Positions 1-7,135 of a stretch of 64,000 nucleotides of DNA are shown in pieces. The notes beneath the pieces were generated by a model. It did no database searches. It was not told the DNA's origin and was given only the letters and a program-made list of their open reading frames with translations. Position 1 is the stretch's first letter. Each line of letters opens with the position of its first letter. Where the stretch lies: assembly GCF_000495835.1 (NCBI RefSeq), contig NZ_AWGC01000014.1:124001-188000 (forward strand), written 5' to 3'. Position numbers and translations under genes: made by a program. This stretch comes from Asticcacaulis sp. AC402 (lineage in GTDB: Bacteria > Pseudomonadota > Alphaproteobacteria > Caulobacterales > Caulobacteraceae).

Positions 1-7
1 ATAAAGC

Positions 8-43
8 CATCCATATGCAATCCGTACGGATGGTGTATGGATG
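8..43. promoter_or_regulatory. Nested palindrome
   Basis: A 36-base nested dyad. Outer arms CATCCATA and TATGGATG (8 of 8) enclose a central 12-base perfect palindrome ATCCGTACGGAT, with 4-base spacers on each side. It lies downstream of the DUF1501 gene at the window edge. There is no U-tract, so it is not a terminator. It could be an operator for a gene beyond the left edge; the binding protein is unknown. Confidence 0.45.
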
Positions 44-104
44 TGCAAGGGCGATATGCAAGACACGATCCCGGCATGATCAGGATATGTACCGTCGTCT
101 GGGG

Positions 105-1271
105 TTACGTGATCCAGCCGGTCGCCGGCTTGATCGCCGCCGAATCCGGGAAAATGTCGCTGGCCAGCACCGACGGTGACAGGTCGTACAACTCAGTCAG
201 GCTGCCCTTGATCACCGCGCGCAGGTCGGTGGTCGGCATCAGGTCGCGGCCTTCGTACAATTGGGCGGGGCTCAGACCCGGCCAGTCGCTGATCACCCGT
301 CCGCCCTTGACCGCGCCGCCCACCAGGAAAGCGACCGTCGCCTGGCCATGGTCGGTGCCCTGGGTGCCGTTGACGGCGGCTGTGCGACCGAACTCGGTGA
401 CGACAAGAATGGCCGTGTCGCGCCATTTGGACCCGAGTTCGGTCTCGAACGCCGCCAGGGCGCCGTCCAGGTCGGTCAGCAACTCCGCCAGCTTTTTGGC
501 TTCGCTGGCGTGAGTGTCCCAGCCGTTGAAAGCCAGGGCCGCTACGCGCGGGCCGTCGTCGCGCGCCAGTAATCGTGCTGCGCCGGACGCCATGGCGGTC
601 ATCGGGTATTTGCCAGGCGCCTCGCCGGTGGTTTCACCCGCCAGCCGGTCGGTCGCCAGGGCGGTGTCGAACGCCTTGGCCAAAGCGGGGTCGCTGTCCT
701 GATACATGGCCAGGATGCGCGGGGGCAGGTTGTCGTCGCGCAGGCTTAAGGACGATGGCGCCCAACCCATGACCTCGGCTGCGCCGCGCATGACCAGCGG
801 CGGCACCGGCCCGACGGCCAGGCCGGTGCCACCGGCGCGCTGGGCGCCGGGCAGGGCCACCAGCAGTCGGTTCAGCCAGCCGGTTTTGATGTGGCCGGGC
901 GTCGGATAGCCTGACTCAAGCACGTCCTGGCCGTCGAAGTGCGACCGGTCACGGTAGGCGGTGGCACTGGCATGGATGACAGCGGCGTGGCCCGCCTGGT
1001 ACTGGCGCGCCAGATTGCTCACGGACGGATGCAGGCCGAACATGGCGTCCAGCGGCAGGGTGTTGCCGATGGCCAGGTTCTGGCGCAGGCGGCTGTAACC
1101 CGGGTCGCCGACCGGTGGTACGGCCGCCAGGCCGTCGAGGGCGCCGCGCAGGATGATGGTGACGAAACGTGGATCGCGGGCCCCGGCCGCTGAGGCAATG
1201 TGCGGGATAAACGCCCCGAAGGCGGCTGTACCCGTGACCCTCAGAAAATGTCGACGGTTGATCATGGTCAT
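105..1271 (-). CDS. Tat-exported DUF1501 family protein
   Basis: A 388-residue DUF1501 protein. The N-terminus carries a twin-arginine signal (N-RR-HFLR at residues 5-11) followed by a hydrophobic stretch ending near IASAAGA, so a folded protein is probably exported to the periplasm. The body has family features such as the early 'FVTIILRGALDGL' segment and the late 'TEFGRT' segment with 'GTDHG', which resemble alkaline phosphatase/sulfatase-fold metal sites. No reaction is established. The ATG overlaps the stop of the upstream DUF1800 gene in an ATGA, as is usual for this conserved pair, so the two are probably translated together and act together. Confidence 0.88.
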   Translation of the reverse strand: MTMINRRHFLRVTGTAAFGAFIPHIASAAGARDPRFVTIILRGALDGLAAVPPVGDPGYSRLRQNLAIGNTLPLDAMFGLHPSVSNLARQYQAGHAAVIHASATAYRDRSHFDGQDVLESGYPTPGHIKTGWLNRLLVALPGAQRAGGTGLAVGPVPPLVMRGAAEVMGWAPSSLSLRDDNLPPRILAMYQDSDPALAKAFDTALATDRLAGETTGEAPGKYPMTAMASGAARLLARDDGPRVAALAFNGWDTHASEAKKLAELLTDLDGALAAFETELGSKWRDTAILVVTEFGRTAAVNGTQGTDHGQATVAFLVGGAVKGGRVISDWPGLSPAQLYEGRDLMPTTDLRAVIKGSLTELYDLSPSVLASDIFPDSAAIKPATGWIT

Positions 1272-2686
1272 CGCCTTATAAACTCGGGTGCCATGAAAGC
1301 CAGGCTGATGCCTTGGCGCAGGGTGTCGGCGCGCGCAATGGCATCAAGCGTCGTATCGTTCAGGCGCGGCCCCAGGATGGCTGGGGCAAATTCCCGCGGA
1401 TCGGTATCGCGCGCCGTCCTGGCGGCGACCAGGGCGGCCACCTCCATTCGGGCGCTCAGGCCTTCGGGGGTGAGCCAGGCGGCACTTATGTCCGGGAAGC
1501 CGTTGGGCCCTGGCGGTTTCCATAGCGGCTGGCCCATGGCGGTCAGGGCGCGTTTGATCAGGCCGGGCGCCAATCGGGTATCGGTGGCGCGCAGCATGGC
1601 GATCAGATGTTCCTGCGGTGTGCGCAGTTTGGCCGGCGCCGGTACCCACGACTCCTCGGAGTCGATCAAGATGGCGTAGACCGACGGTAGATCGGCGTCG
1701 GTGGCCATCCAGGTTTCGGCCAGGCGGTTGACGAGGCTGCCCGGCGGATCATCGGCGACGAAATGGCGGGCCAGCTTGGTCGAGATGTGCTTGGCCGTCG
1801 CGGGATGGCGCGACAGCCCGACCATGATGTCGGCGGCCTGGAAGAAGCCGTCCTCGCGGTAGCTTTCGCCGAGGATCGTCTTTTCGCCGGGCTCGTGCTG
1901 GTTGTCGCGGAAGGTGAATTCGCCGACCGGCGCCTTGTCATGGGCGCGGCGCGACGCGCTCCAGCCGGTCAAGGCCTGGGCAAAGGCGGTAACATCGGCC
2001 TGGCTGTAGCCGGAATCAACGCCCAGTGTATGCAGTTCCAGGATTTCGCGCGCCAGGTTCTCGTTGATGTCGCGGCCCATGCTCTGGCCGACCTTCGAGT
2101 TGGGGCCGGTCGATGCAACATTGTCGAGATAGTAGAGCATGGTCGGATGGGTTTCGACCGCCAGCAGCAGGTCTGTGAACCGTCCGTAGACATAGGGCCG
2201 GATGGCTTCACGCTCATAGGCGCCGGTCGAAATATGGACCGATGATCCCTTGTCGACGCTGACGGCAAAGTGGTTCATCCAGAACATGACCAGCCGCTCA
2301 CCGAAGCCGACCGGCGCTGTCATCAGGACGTCATGGTAGCGCGCAGTGATTTCGGCATCCAGCGCGGCGCTGACCGGCGAGACGGTCTTGTCGTCACTTG
2401 AAGCCTTGCGGCTGCGGAAGAATTCGGCGGCTTCGGCGATCAACTGGCTGGAGGTGGGGAGGCGGCCCTGGCCCGGCATGGCGACGCGGCCGCGGTCAAT
2501 TTCATCGTGTATCATGTCGCGCGCTGGCCCCGGCAGGGCTTCAAGCCCGGCGACGGTACTACCCAGCCCAAACCGCGACAACGCTAATGCTGACTCAAAA
2601 TCCACTGAACTGCGCCTGACGCCAAAAATCCGACTTCTCGGTTCGAAGCCTAGCGCGTCCTTGAGACGAAAATGGGGCTCGGGCAT
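1268..2686 (-). CDS. DUF1800 family protein
   Basis: A 472-residue DUF1800 protein, recognised from 'ALALSRFGLG' near the N-terminus, 'RLVMFWMNHFAVS', the 'NENLAREILELHTLGVD' block, and 'GWSASR' followed by 'HEPGEKTILG'. Its function is unknown. The family is habitually encoded beside DUF1501, as here, with a 4-base overlap. The first 26 residues are atypical; a GTG at 2605 would place the start just before 'DFESALALSRFG' and is a reasonable alternative. The ATG at 2686 has an AGG-type ribosome site about 9 bases upstream. Confidence 0.87.
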   Translation of the reverse strand: MPEPHFRLKDALGFEPRSRIFGVRRSSVDFESALALSRFGLGSTVAGLEALPGPARDMIHDEIDRGRVAMPGQGRLPTSSQLIAEAAEFFRSRKASSDDKTVSPVSAALDAEITARYHDVLMTAPVGFGERLVMFWMNHFAVSVDKGSSVHISTGAYEREAIRPYVYGRFTDLLLAVETHPTMLYYLDNVASTGPNSKVGQSMGRDINENLAREILELHTLGVDSGYSQADVTAFAQALTGWSASRRAHDKAPVGEFTFRDNQHEPGEKTILGESYREDGFFQAADIMVGLSRHPATAKHISTKLARHFVADDPPGSLVNRLAETWMATDADLPSVYAILIDSEESWVPAPAKLRTPQEHLIAMLRATDTRLAPGLIKRALTAMGQPLWKPPGPNGFPDISAAWLTPEGLSARMEVAALVAARTARDTDPREFAPAILGPRLNDTTLDAIARADTLRQGISLAFMAPEFIRR

Positions 2687-2860
2687 GGCTTAACCTGTAG
2701 ACAGCTTTGAGAATGCGTCAGGCTGAGACGAAAAGTGCTGGTTTCGAGACCCGGAGCGGAGCGTACCGTGCTCAAGGCGCGAAGCGTTAGCACACCAGAG
2801 CTTAGTACGTGAGCACCGGAAACGCAGAAACTGGCACTTCGCAGGCCAGCCGAACGCATT

Positions 2861-3724
2861 TTAGTACGCTTCCGAGAAAATGTCTCCATCGCCGCTAAAC
2901 CAGGCGCGTTTCATGCCTTGGGAGCGGAACGGCACGCTGACGTGACCCGCGGCGTTGACGGCGATGAGCCCGCCTTCACCGCCCATGCCGGCGATCTGGC
3001 CCAGGACGTCATTGGCAGCTTCGTCGAGGCCTTCGCCGGACCTATGGCGAAACGCCAGTTGTGCTGCGGCGTTGACGCGGATGAAGTACTCACCCTGACC
3101 GGTGCAGGAGACGGCGGTCTGCGGGTCAGCCCAGGTGCCGGCGCCGATCAACGGCGTGTCTCCGACCCGGCCAGGCAGCTTGCCGAACACACCTGCGGTC
3201 GAGGTCGCCGCCGCCAGTTCGCCGTGGGAATCGAGACAAACGCAACCGACGGTGCCGTGGTTCAGCGTGCCCGGCGGGTGGTTGGACTCAAAACGTCCAG
3301 CGCGGGTGAACCAGGTCTCGCCGCCGGGCAGGGGCGTCATGCCCTGGTCAGTCGCGAACTGAACGGCGCCATCCCCGGCCAGCATGACATGGGGCGTTTT
3401 TTCCAGAACAGCCCGGGCGACGAGGATCGGGTTCTGGAAGTTTTGCAAGACCGCAACGGCGCCACAGGCCTGGTCGGCGCCGCGCATCAGGCTCGCGTCC
3501 AGCTCGAATTGGCCAGCGGCGTTGGGCGAGGCACCACGGCCGGCAACATAGAGGCCGGAATCTTCCAGCGCCACAACGGCTTCGGTGACGACATCGAAGG
3601 CTCGGCCACCGGCGCGCAGGCTTTCACGAGCTTGGGTGGCGACTTCGCGCATATGGGCGATTTCGGTAGAGTAGTCTCGGCCCCGGCGCGCGCCGGCGCC
3701 GCCGTGAAGGGCAAGGGCGATCAT
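2861..3724 (-). CDS. iaaA: Isoaspartyl peptidase / L-asparaginase (Ntn hydrolase)
   Basis: A 287-residue plant-type asparaginase (EcAIII/IaaA family). It hydrolyses beta-aspartyl dipeptides and asparagine and matures by cutting itself before a threonine. The threonine is visible at residue 158 in 'NHGTVG', preceded by 'LALHGGAGA' at the N-terminus and followed by 'GDTPLIGAGTWAD', which carries substrate-binding residues. GGAGG lies just upstream of the ATG. No signal peptide is seen, so it should be cytoplasmic. About 170 bases separate it from the DUF1800 gene, with nothing recognisable in them. Confidence 0.9.
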   Translation of the reverse strand: MIALALHGGAGARRGRDYSTEIAHMREVATQARESLRAGGRAFDVVTEAVVALEDSGLYVAGRGASPNAAGQFELDASLMRGADQACGAVAVLQNFQNPILVARAVLEKTPHVMLAGDGAVQFATDQGMTPLPGGETWFTRAGRFESNHPPGTLNHGTVGCVCLDSHGELAAATSTAGVFGKLPGRVGDTPLIGAGTWADPQTAVSCTGQGEYFIRVNAAAQLAFRHRSGEGLDEAANDVLGQIAGMGGEGGLIAVNAAGHVSVPFRSQGMKRAWFSGDGDIFSEAY

Positions 3725-3786
3725 GCGCGCCTCCGTTTTATCCGCAACCAGCTATGCGGCAAGCAACAGGAGGAAGCAAGCGCAAG

Positions 3787-4950
3787 TCAGACGGCGCGCA
3801 GCGATTTGACCAGGTTGAAGACCATGGTCTTGGCCTGTTCGTCGTGGCCTTCCTGGGACAGACCGTACAGGGTCTGCATGATCTCGTCGCTGACCGCCTC
3901 GACATGGGCCTGATTGACGACCTCATAGATGCCGGGTTGGACCTGCTCGCGGATCTCGTTGTCGTCGACCAGGGCTTCGGTGATTTTTTCGCCCTCACGC
4001 AGGCCGGTAAAGGTGATCTTGATGTCCTTGTCCGGACGCAGGCCGTAAAGTTTGATCATTCGGGTCGCCAGATCCATGATCTTGATCGGCGTGCCCATCT
4101 CCAGGATGTACAGGCCGGACTTATGGTCTGGCGTCTGGGCATTATACATGGCCGAGGTCAGGACCAGCTGGACCGCCTCGAAAATGGTCATGAAGTAACG
4201 CTCGACGTCCTTGTCAGTCAGGGTAATCGGGCCGCCGCGCTCAATCTGCGATTTAAACAAAGGCACGACCGACCCGGTCGAGCCCAGCACATTACCGAAA
4301 CGGACGACGCAGGCCTGATGGGTATCGGAGATCTGGGTGCGGATCAGGTGTTCGGCCAGGCGCTTGGTGGCGCCCATCAGCGACGACGGCGCCACGGCCT
4401 TGTCCGAAGAGATCAGGACCAGTTGCTTGACGCCGGCAGCCTTGGCGGCGTCGATGACATATTGCGTCCCCAGAACGTTGGTCAGGACCGACTCGCACGG
4501 ATTGAGCTCGACCATCGGCACGTGTTTCAGCGCGGCGGCATGGAAAATGACGTCGGGTCTGGCCTCGGCGACCACGGCGGCAAAGCGTTCCTTGCGCCGG
4601 ATCGAACACAGGACCGGCCGGGCGGTGACCCCGGGAAAGTCGTTGCGGATGGCGCGGTCGATCTCATACAACGCCAGTTCAGAGTGATCGACCAGGGTGA
4701 CGTGCCCAGCGCCCAGCGACAGGGCCTGCTTGCAGATTTCAGAACCGATCGAACCGCCGGCACCCGTGACGAGGATGCGCTTGCCGCTGTAAAAGGCTTT
4801 CAGGCCTTCGGTGTCGAGATAGACCTGGGGACGATGCAGCAGCACCTTGAACGACGCCGGATCAGACGGGTCGGGCAAGGGGAGAGGGTTGGATTTCTTG
4901 CCGAACAGCCGGGCCAGGAATCGCAAAAGCCGGTAATTGGAGAGACTCAT
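3787..4950 (-). CDS. CapD/FlaA1-like UDP-sugar dehydratase/epimerase, soluble form
   Basis: A 387-residue short-chain dehydrogenase of the Polysacc_synt_2 family, acting on UDP-N-acetylhexosamines for surface polysaccharide. The NAD(P) motif TGAGGSIG is at residues 62-69, and 'SSDKAVAPSSLMGATKR' is at 181-197. Methionine 192 occupies the place of the usual YxxxK tyrosine, as in the CapD/FlmA branch; lysine 196 is kept. Long CapD proteins have four N-terminal membrane helices; here only about 55 polar residues precede the fold, so it is cytosolic. It stands alone, divergent from moaD. Confidence 0.85.
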   Translation of the reverse strand: MSLSNYRLLRFLARLFGKKSNPLPLPDPSDPASFKVLLHRPQVYLDTEGLKAFYSGKRILVTGAGGSIGSEICKQALSLGAGHVTLVDHSELALYEIDRAIRNDFPGVTARPVLCSIRRKERFAAVVAEARPDVIFHAAALKHVPMVELNPCESVLTNVLGTQYVIDAAKAAGVKQLVLISSDKAVAPSSLMGATKRLAEHLIRTQISDTHQACVVRFGNVLGSTGSVVPLFKSQIERGGPITLTDKDVERYFMTIFEAVQLVLTSAMYNAQTPDHKSGLYILEMGTPIKIMDLATRMIKLYGLRPDKDIKITFTGLREGEKITEALVDDNEIREQVQPGIYEVVNQAHVEAVSDEIMQTLYGLSQEGHDEQAKTMVFNLVKSLRAV

Positions 4951-5094
4951 GGAGATCCGGAGAGAAGGCTTGGCTTGATCGTTGGCTATTGAACCGGTTA
5001 TGGGTCCATTATCAAGCCGTTATACTGGCCCAAGGGTAGATTCTTGCGGATGGTTTACGTTACGTCGATTTTTACAGCGGCGGGATGGGGAAGA

Positions 5095-5319
5095 ATGGCG
5101 CAGGTTGCGGTTCTGTTTTTTGGCCGGATGGCAGACGTGGCGGGCGTGCGACAGATGTCACGTGAGGCTGATCGTTTGTACGCTTTGCGCGACGGAGTTC
5201 TGGCCGGTGCCGATGCAAAAGATGTTCGGATGAGTGTCAATCAAGTCCAGGTTTTCGCCGACCAAGACTTGCAAGATGGCGACGAGGTAGCGTTTTTTTC
5301 CGTCTTTTCTGGAGGTTAG
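5095..5319 (+). CDS. moaD: Molybdopterin synthase small subunit MoaD
   Basis: A 74-residue ubiquitin-like sulfur carrier. The reading frame opens earlier, but ATG 5095 is chosen because GGGGAAG lies just upstream and the fold begins at 'MAQVAVLFFGRMAD'. It ends in the obligatory Gly-Gly (FSVFSGG), which is thiocarboxylated and inserts sulfur into precursor Z within the MoaD-MoaE complex. The two terminal glycine codons, GGAGGT, also serve as the ribosome-binding site for moaE directly after. Confidence 0.9.
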   Translation: MAQVAVLFFGRMADVAGVRQMSREADRLYALRDGVLAGADAKDVRMSVNQVQVFADQDLQDGDEVAFFSVFSGG

Positions 5320-5763
5320 GTGGTGATTCAACTTCTGGAAAAACCGCTCAATGCCGCCGCCGCCCATGCCGAGTTCCTGGTCGAACATGGCCATCACGGC
5401 GCTGTGGCCGCCTTTACCGGCGTGGTGCGCTCCGAGGCTCAGGAGGTCAACTACCTTTATCTCGACTGGTATCCCGGCATGACCGAGGCCTCGATCCGCG
5501 ATATTGTTGATGCCGCCCAGGCGCGCTTCGACCTTTGCGCCGTAACTGTGCTGCACCGCTGTGGCCGGGTGGAAACGGGAGAGCCGGTGGTGTTTGTTGC
5601 TGCCGCGTCGGTGCACCGGCGGGCGGCGTTCGATGCTGTCGACTACATGATGGACCGGCTGAAGTCGGAGGCCGCCTTGTGGAAGCGCGAGGTCGGCGAC
5701 GGTGTCAATCGCTGGGTCGAGCCGCGCGCCGACGATGCGGTCAGTCTGAAGAGGTGGTCATGA
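5320..5763 (+). CDS. moaE: Molybdopterin synthase catalytic subunit MoaE
   Basis: The large subunit of molybdopterin synthase, 147 residues, which binds precursor Z and receives sulfur from the MoaD C-terminus. Family blocks visible are 'GAVAAFTGVVR', 'YLDWYPGMTEASIRDI', 'VLHRCGRVETGEP' and 'DRLKSEAALWKRE', the last with the two active-site lysines. Two GTG codons stand in tandem at 5320 and 5323. The second is 7 bases from the GGAGG that encodes MoaD's Gly-Gly and is probably preferred. The stop overlaps moaC in an ATGA. Confidence 0.93.
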   Translation: MVIQLLEKPLNAAAAHAEFLVEHGHHGAVAAFTGVVRSEAQEVNYLYLDWYPGMTEASIRDIVDAAQARFDLCAVTVLHRCGRVETGEPVVFVAAASVHRRAAFDAVDYMMDRLKSEAALWKREVGDGVNRWVEPRADDAVSLKRWS

Positions 5764-6233
5764 GCGATCTGTCGCATATCGACGCTGCCGGCCGCGCGCG
5801 CATGGTCGATGTTTCGGACAAGGCAGTGACCGCGCGGACTGCCCGGGCGGTGGGGCGGCTGGTTTGCGCTTCAGAAACGCTCGGCCAGGTACGTGAGGGC
5901 AAGACGCCGAAGGGGGCGGTGGTGTCGACGGCCGAGCTGGCCGGCGTGATGGCGGCCAAGAAAACCGCGGACCTGATCCCGCTGTGTCATCCGCTGGCGC
6001 TGAGCAAGGTCAAGGTCGAGATCGTCGAAGATTTGGACTTGCCCGGGTTTTCGATTACCGCTGAGGTCAAGACGACCGGGCAGACGGGAGTCGAAATGGA
6101 GGCACTGACGGCGGTCAGCGTCGCGGCCCTGACCCTCTATGACATGCTGAAGGCTGTCGATAAGACTATGCGGATAGAAGGTGTCGAAGTCGTCGCCAAG
6201 ATCGGCGGCAAGGCGGATTTCGGCGCTGGTTAA
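5760..6233 (+). CDS. moaC: Cyclic pyranopterin monophosphate synthase MoaC
   Basis: MoaC, 157 residues, acts with MoaA to make cyclic pyranopterin monophosphate, the precursor used by MoaD/MoaE. The start ATG 5760 overlaps the moaE stop and has GAAGAGGTGG upstream. Signature segments are 'MVDVSDKAVTARTA', 'IPLCHPLALSKVKVEI' (active-site CHPL), 'TTGQTGVEMEALTAVSVAALTLYDMLKAVDK' and the final 'GGKADF'. moaA is not in the window. The gene is followed by 900 bases of repeats without genes. Confidence 0.94.
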   Translation: MSDLSHIDAAGRARMVDVSDKAVTARTARAVGRLVCASETLGQVREGKTPKGAVVSTAELAGVMAAKKTADLIPLCHPLALSKVKVEIVEDLDLPGFSITAEVKTTGQTGVEMEALTAVSVAALTLYDMLKAVDKTMRIEGVEVVAKIGGKADFGAG

Positions 6234-6339
6234 GATTTTGGAACCACGGATGGATGTGGATCAACACGGATTTCCGGTTTGACCTGAACCAGCCGCGTAT
6301 CGGCATCTATGTTTAAGACGCTCCACAGACTACACAGAT

Positions 6340-6608
6340 TACACCAACCCGCGAAATTCTTGACACTCCTTCGGGTTGGCAAGCGCGCCAGCGTACGTTT
6401 CTGGTGCGCCCGAGCTTTTGCGAGGCGCCACGGGGGGCGCCTGGAGCGCAATCCGATAAAGTGTGCCGCACTTTTCGGTTAAATTGCGCGACAAAACAAA
6501 GAAACTTAGAGCGGGACTTGGATTCCATCAAAACTCATCCCGCTCTAGTCCGGCGTTTGAGCTAAAAAAATGCGAACACCAAGGGTCATTCTTTATGAGG
6601 CTTGGTGT
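6340..6608 (-). repeat. Family B element, split by a family A element
   Basis: A reverse copy of the MITE-like family B. Its two halves, 6340-6444 and 6549-6608, match copies at 54817-54955 and 21533-21671. Shared parts include the CATAAAGAATGA block, AGCTCAAACGCCG, CCTCGCAAAAGCTC, and the GCCAACCC...GGGTTGG hairpin. Both ends read ACACCAA as inverted repeats. The halves are separated exactly by a family A element, so A moved in after B. Confidence 0.7.
6445..6548 (+). repeat. Family A two-hairpin element, copy 1
   Basis: A 104-base element of two hairpins. The first pairs GCGCAATCCGATAAAGTG with its near complement ending in AAATTGCGCG; the second pairs AGAGCGGG with CCCGCTCT around a TTGATTCCATCAA-like loop. 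The linker reads ACAAAACAAAGAAACTT. Other copies are at 19178, 56654 and 63745. It codes for nothing and is probably a MITE or REP-like element mobilised by an unseen enzyme. Confidence 0.75.
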
Positions 6609-6775
6609 TATACCTATCAACGAAAAGATTGACACATCGACAGTAGGCAGACCCCTCCGCCTCGACGCGCTTCGCCCTTTGGGCTCGCTTGCTCGGCACC
6701 TCCCCATTTGAAATGGGGAGGAGAAGAAACCATTGAACATATTCTTTTTTCTCCTCCCCATCCCTTTGTATGGAC

Positions 6776-6815
6776 CGGGGACATGCCTGACAGGTGTTCG
6801 GAGACATACCTGACA
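6776..6815 (-). mobile_element. Possible IS end scar with direct repeats
   Basis: On the minus strand, TGTCAGGTATGTCTCCG and TGTCAGGCATGTCCCCG repeat with a 23-base period (15 of 17 identical). Repeated TGTCAGGTATGT motifs resemble, from memory, the ends of IS481/IS21-type elements. No transposase remains nearby. Just upstream, 6698-6760 holds CTCCCCATTT/AAATGGGGAG-type hairpins. Confidence 0.35.
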
Positions 6816-7004
6816 CATTAAGCTGACGATACAGGAGGGGTCCCCTTGCGGAAAGAATGTCAAAGTCAAAGTGGCTTGGTGTTAGATTCTTAATCCCTCT
6901 AATCTGTATCATCTGCAGATTTCTTTTGGGAAAATGCGGCGTCTCGGTTTTATCCGGATCGCCATAAAATCTGTGTTGATCGGTGTCCGTCGGCGGCTCG
7001 CAGC

Positions 7005-7045
7005 AAAAAGACCGCGAGGAATGGACGTCCCCGCGGTCTCTTTTT
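7005..7045. terminator. Bidirectional rho-independent terminator
   Basis: AAAAAGACCGCG and CGCGGTCTCTTTTT form a strong stem with A/U tracts on both sides. It lies about 90 bases past the end of the TonB receptor gene and would stop its transcript on the minus strand. Confidence 0.8.
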
Positions 7046-7135
7046 AAAAAAAGTCTTCGGTAATGGCTTACAATATAGGGTCACTCTTGCCCTGGCACGG
7101 GACGCCTGCAATCCCCTGTTCAAGGGGGGGAGATG

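Larger units (their letters stand above)
6241..6992. repeat. Inverted phrase pair (10-base period), split by later insertions
   Basis: At 6245-6271 a phrase of 10-base words reads GATGGATGTG-GATCAACACG-GATTT. Its inverted partner lies at 6966-6991 (on the other strand, GACGGACACC-GATCAACACA-GATTT). A second phrase pair of the CACAGATTACAC type sits inside (6322-6343 and about 6893-6917). Comparable pairs elsewhere in the window are only about 50-110 bases apart; here nearly 700 bases separate the arms because a family B element, a family A element and other material lie between. The 900 bases from 6234 to 7135 contain no credible gene. Confidence 0.6.

Noticed and set aside
2918-3913. A 331-residue open frame on the plus strand opposite iaaA and the end of the CapD-like gene
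   Set aside because: The opposite strand encodes a clear Ntn hydrolase with its catalytic threonine. The plus frame has no recognisable motif and arises from high GC.
3754-4992. A 412-residue open frame opposite the CapD-like gene
   Set aside because: It mirrors the codons of the real gene, has no family motif, and runs over both its ends.
6528-6912. Two minus-strand frames of 108-113 residues in the repeat region after moaC
   Set aside because: They consist mostly of family A and B repeat sequence and hairpins and have no ribosome site or family match.
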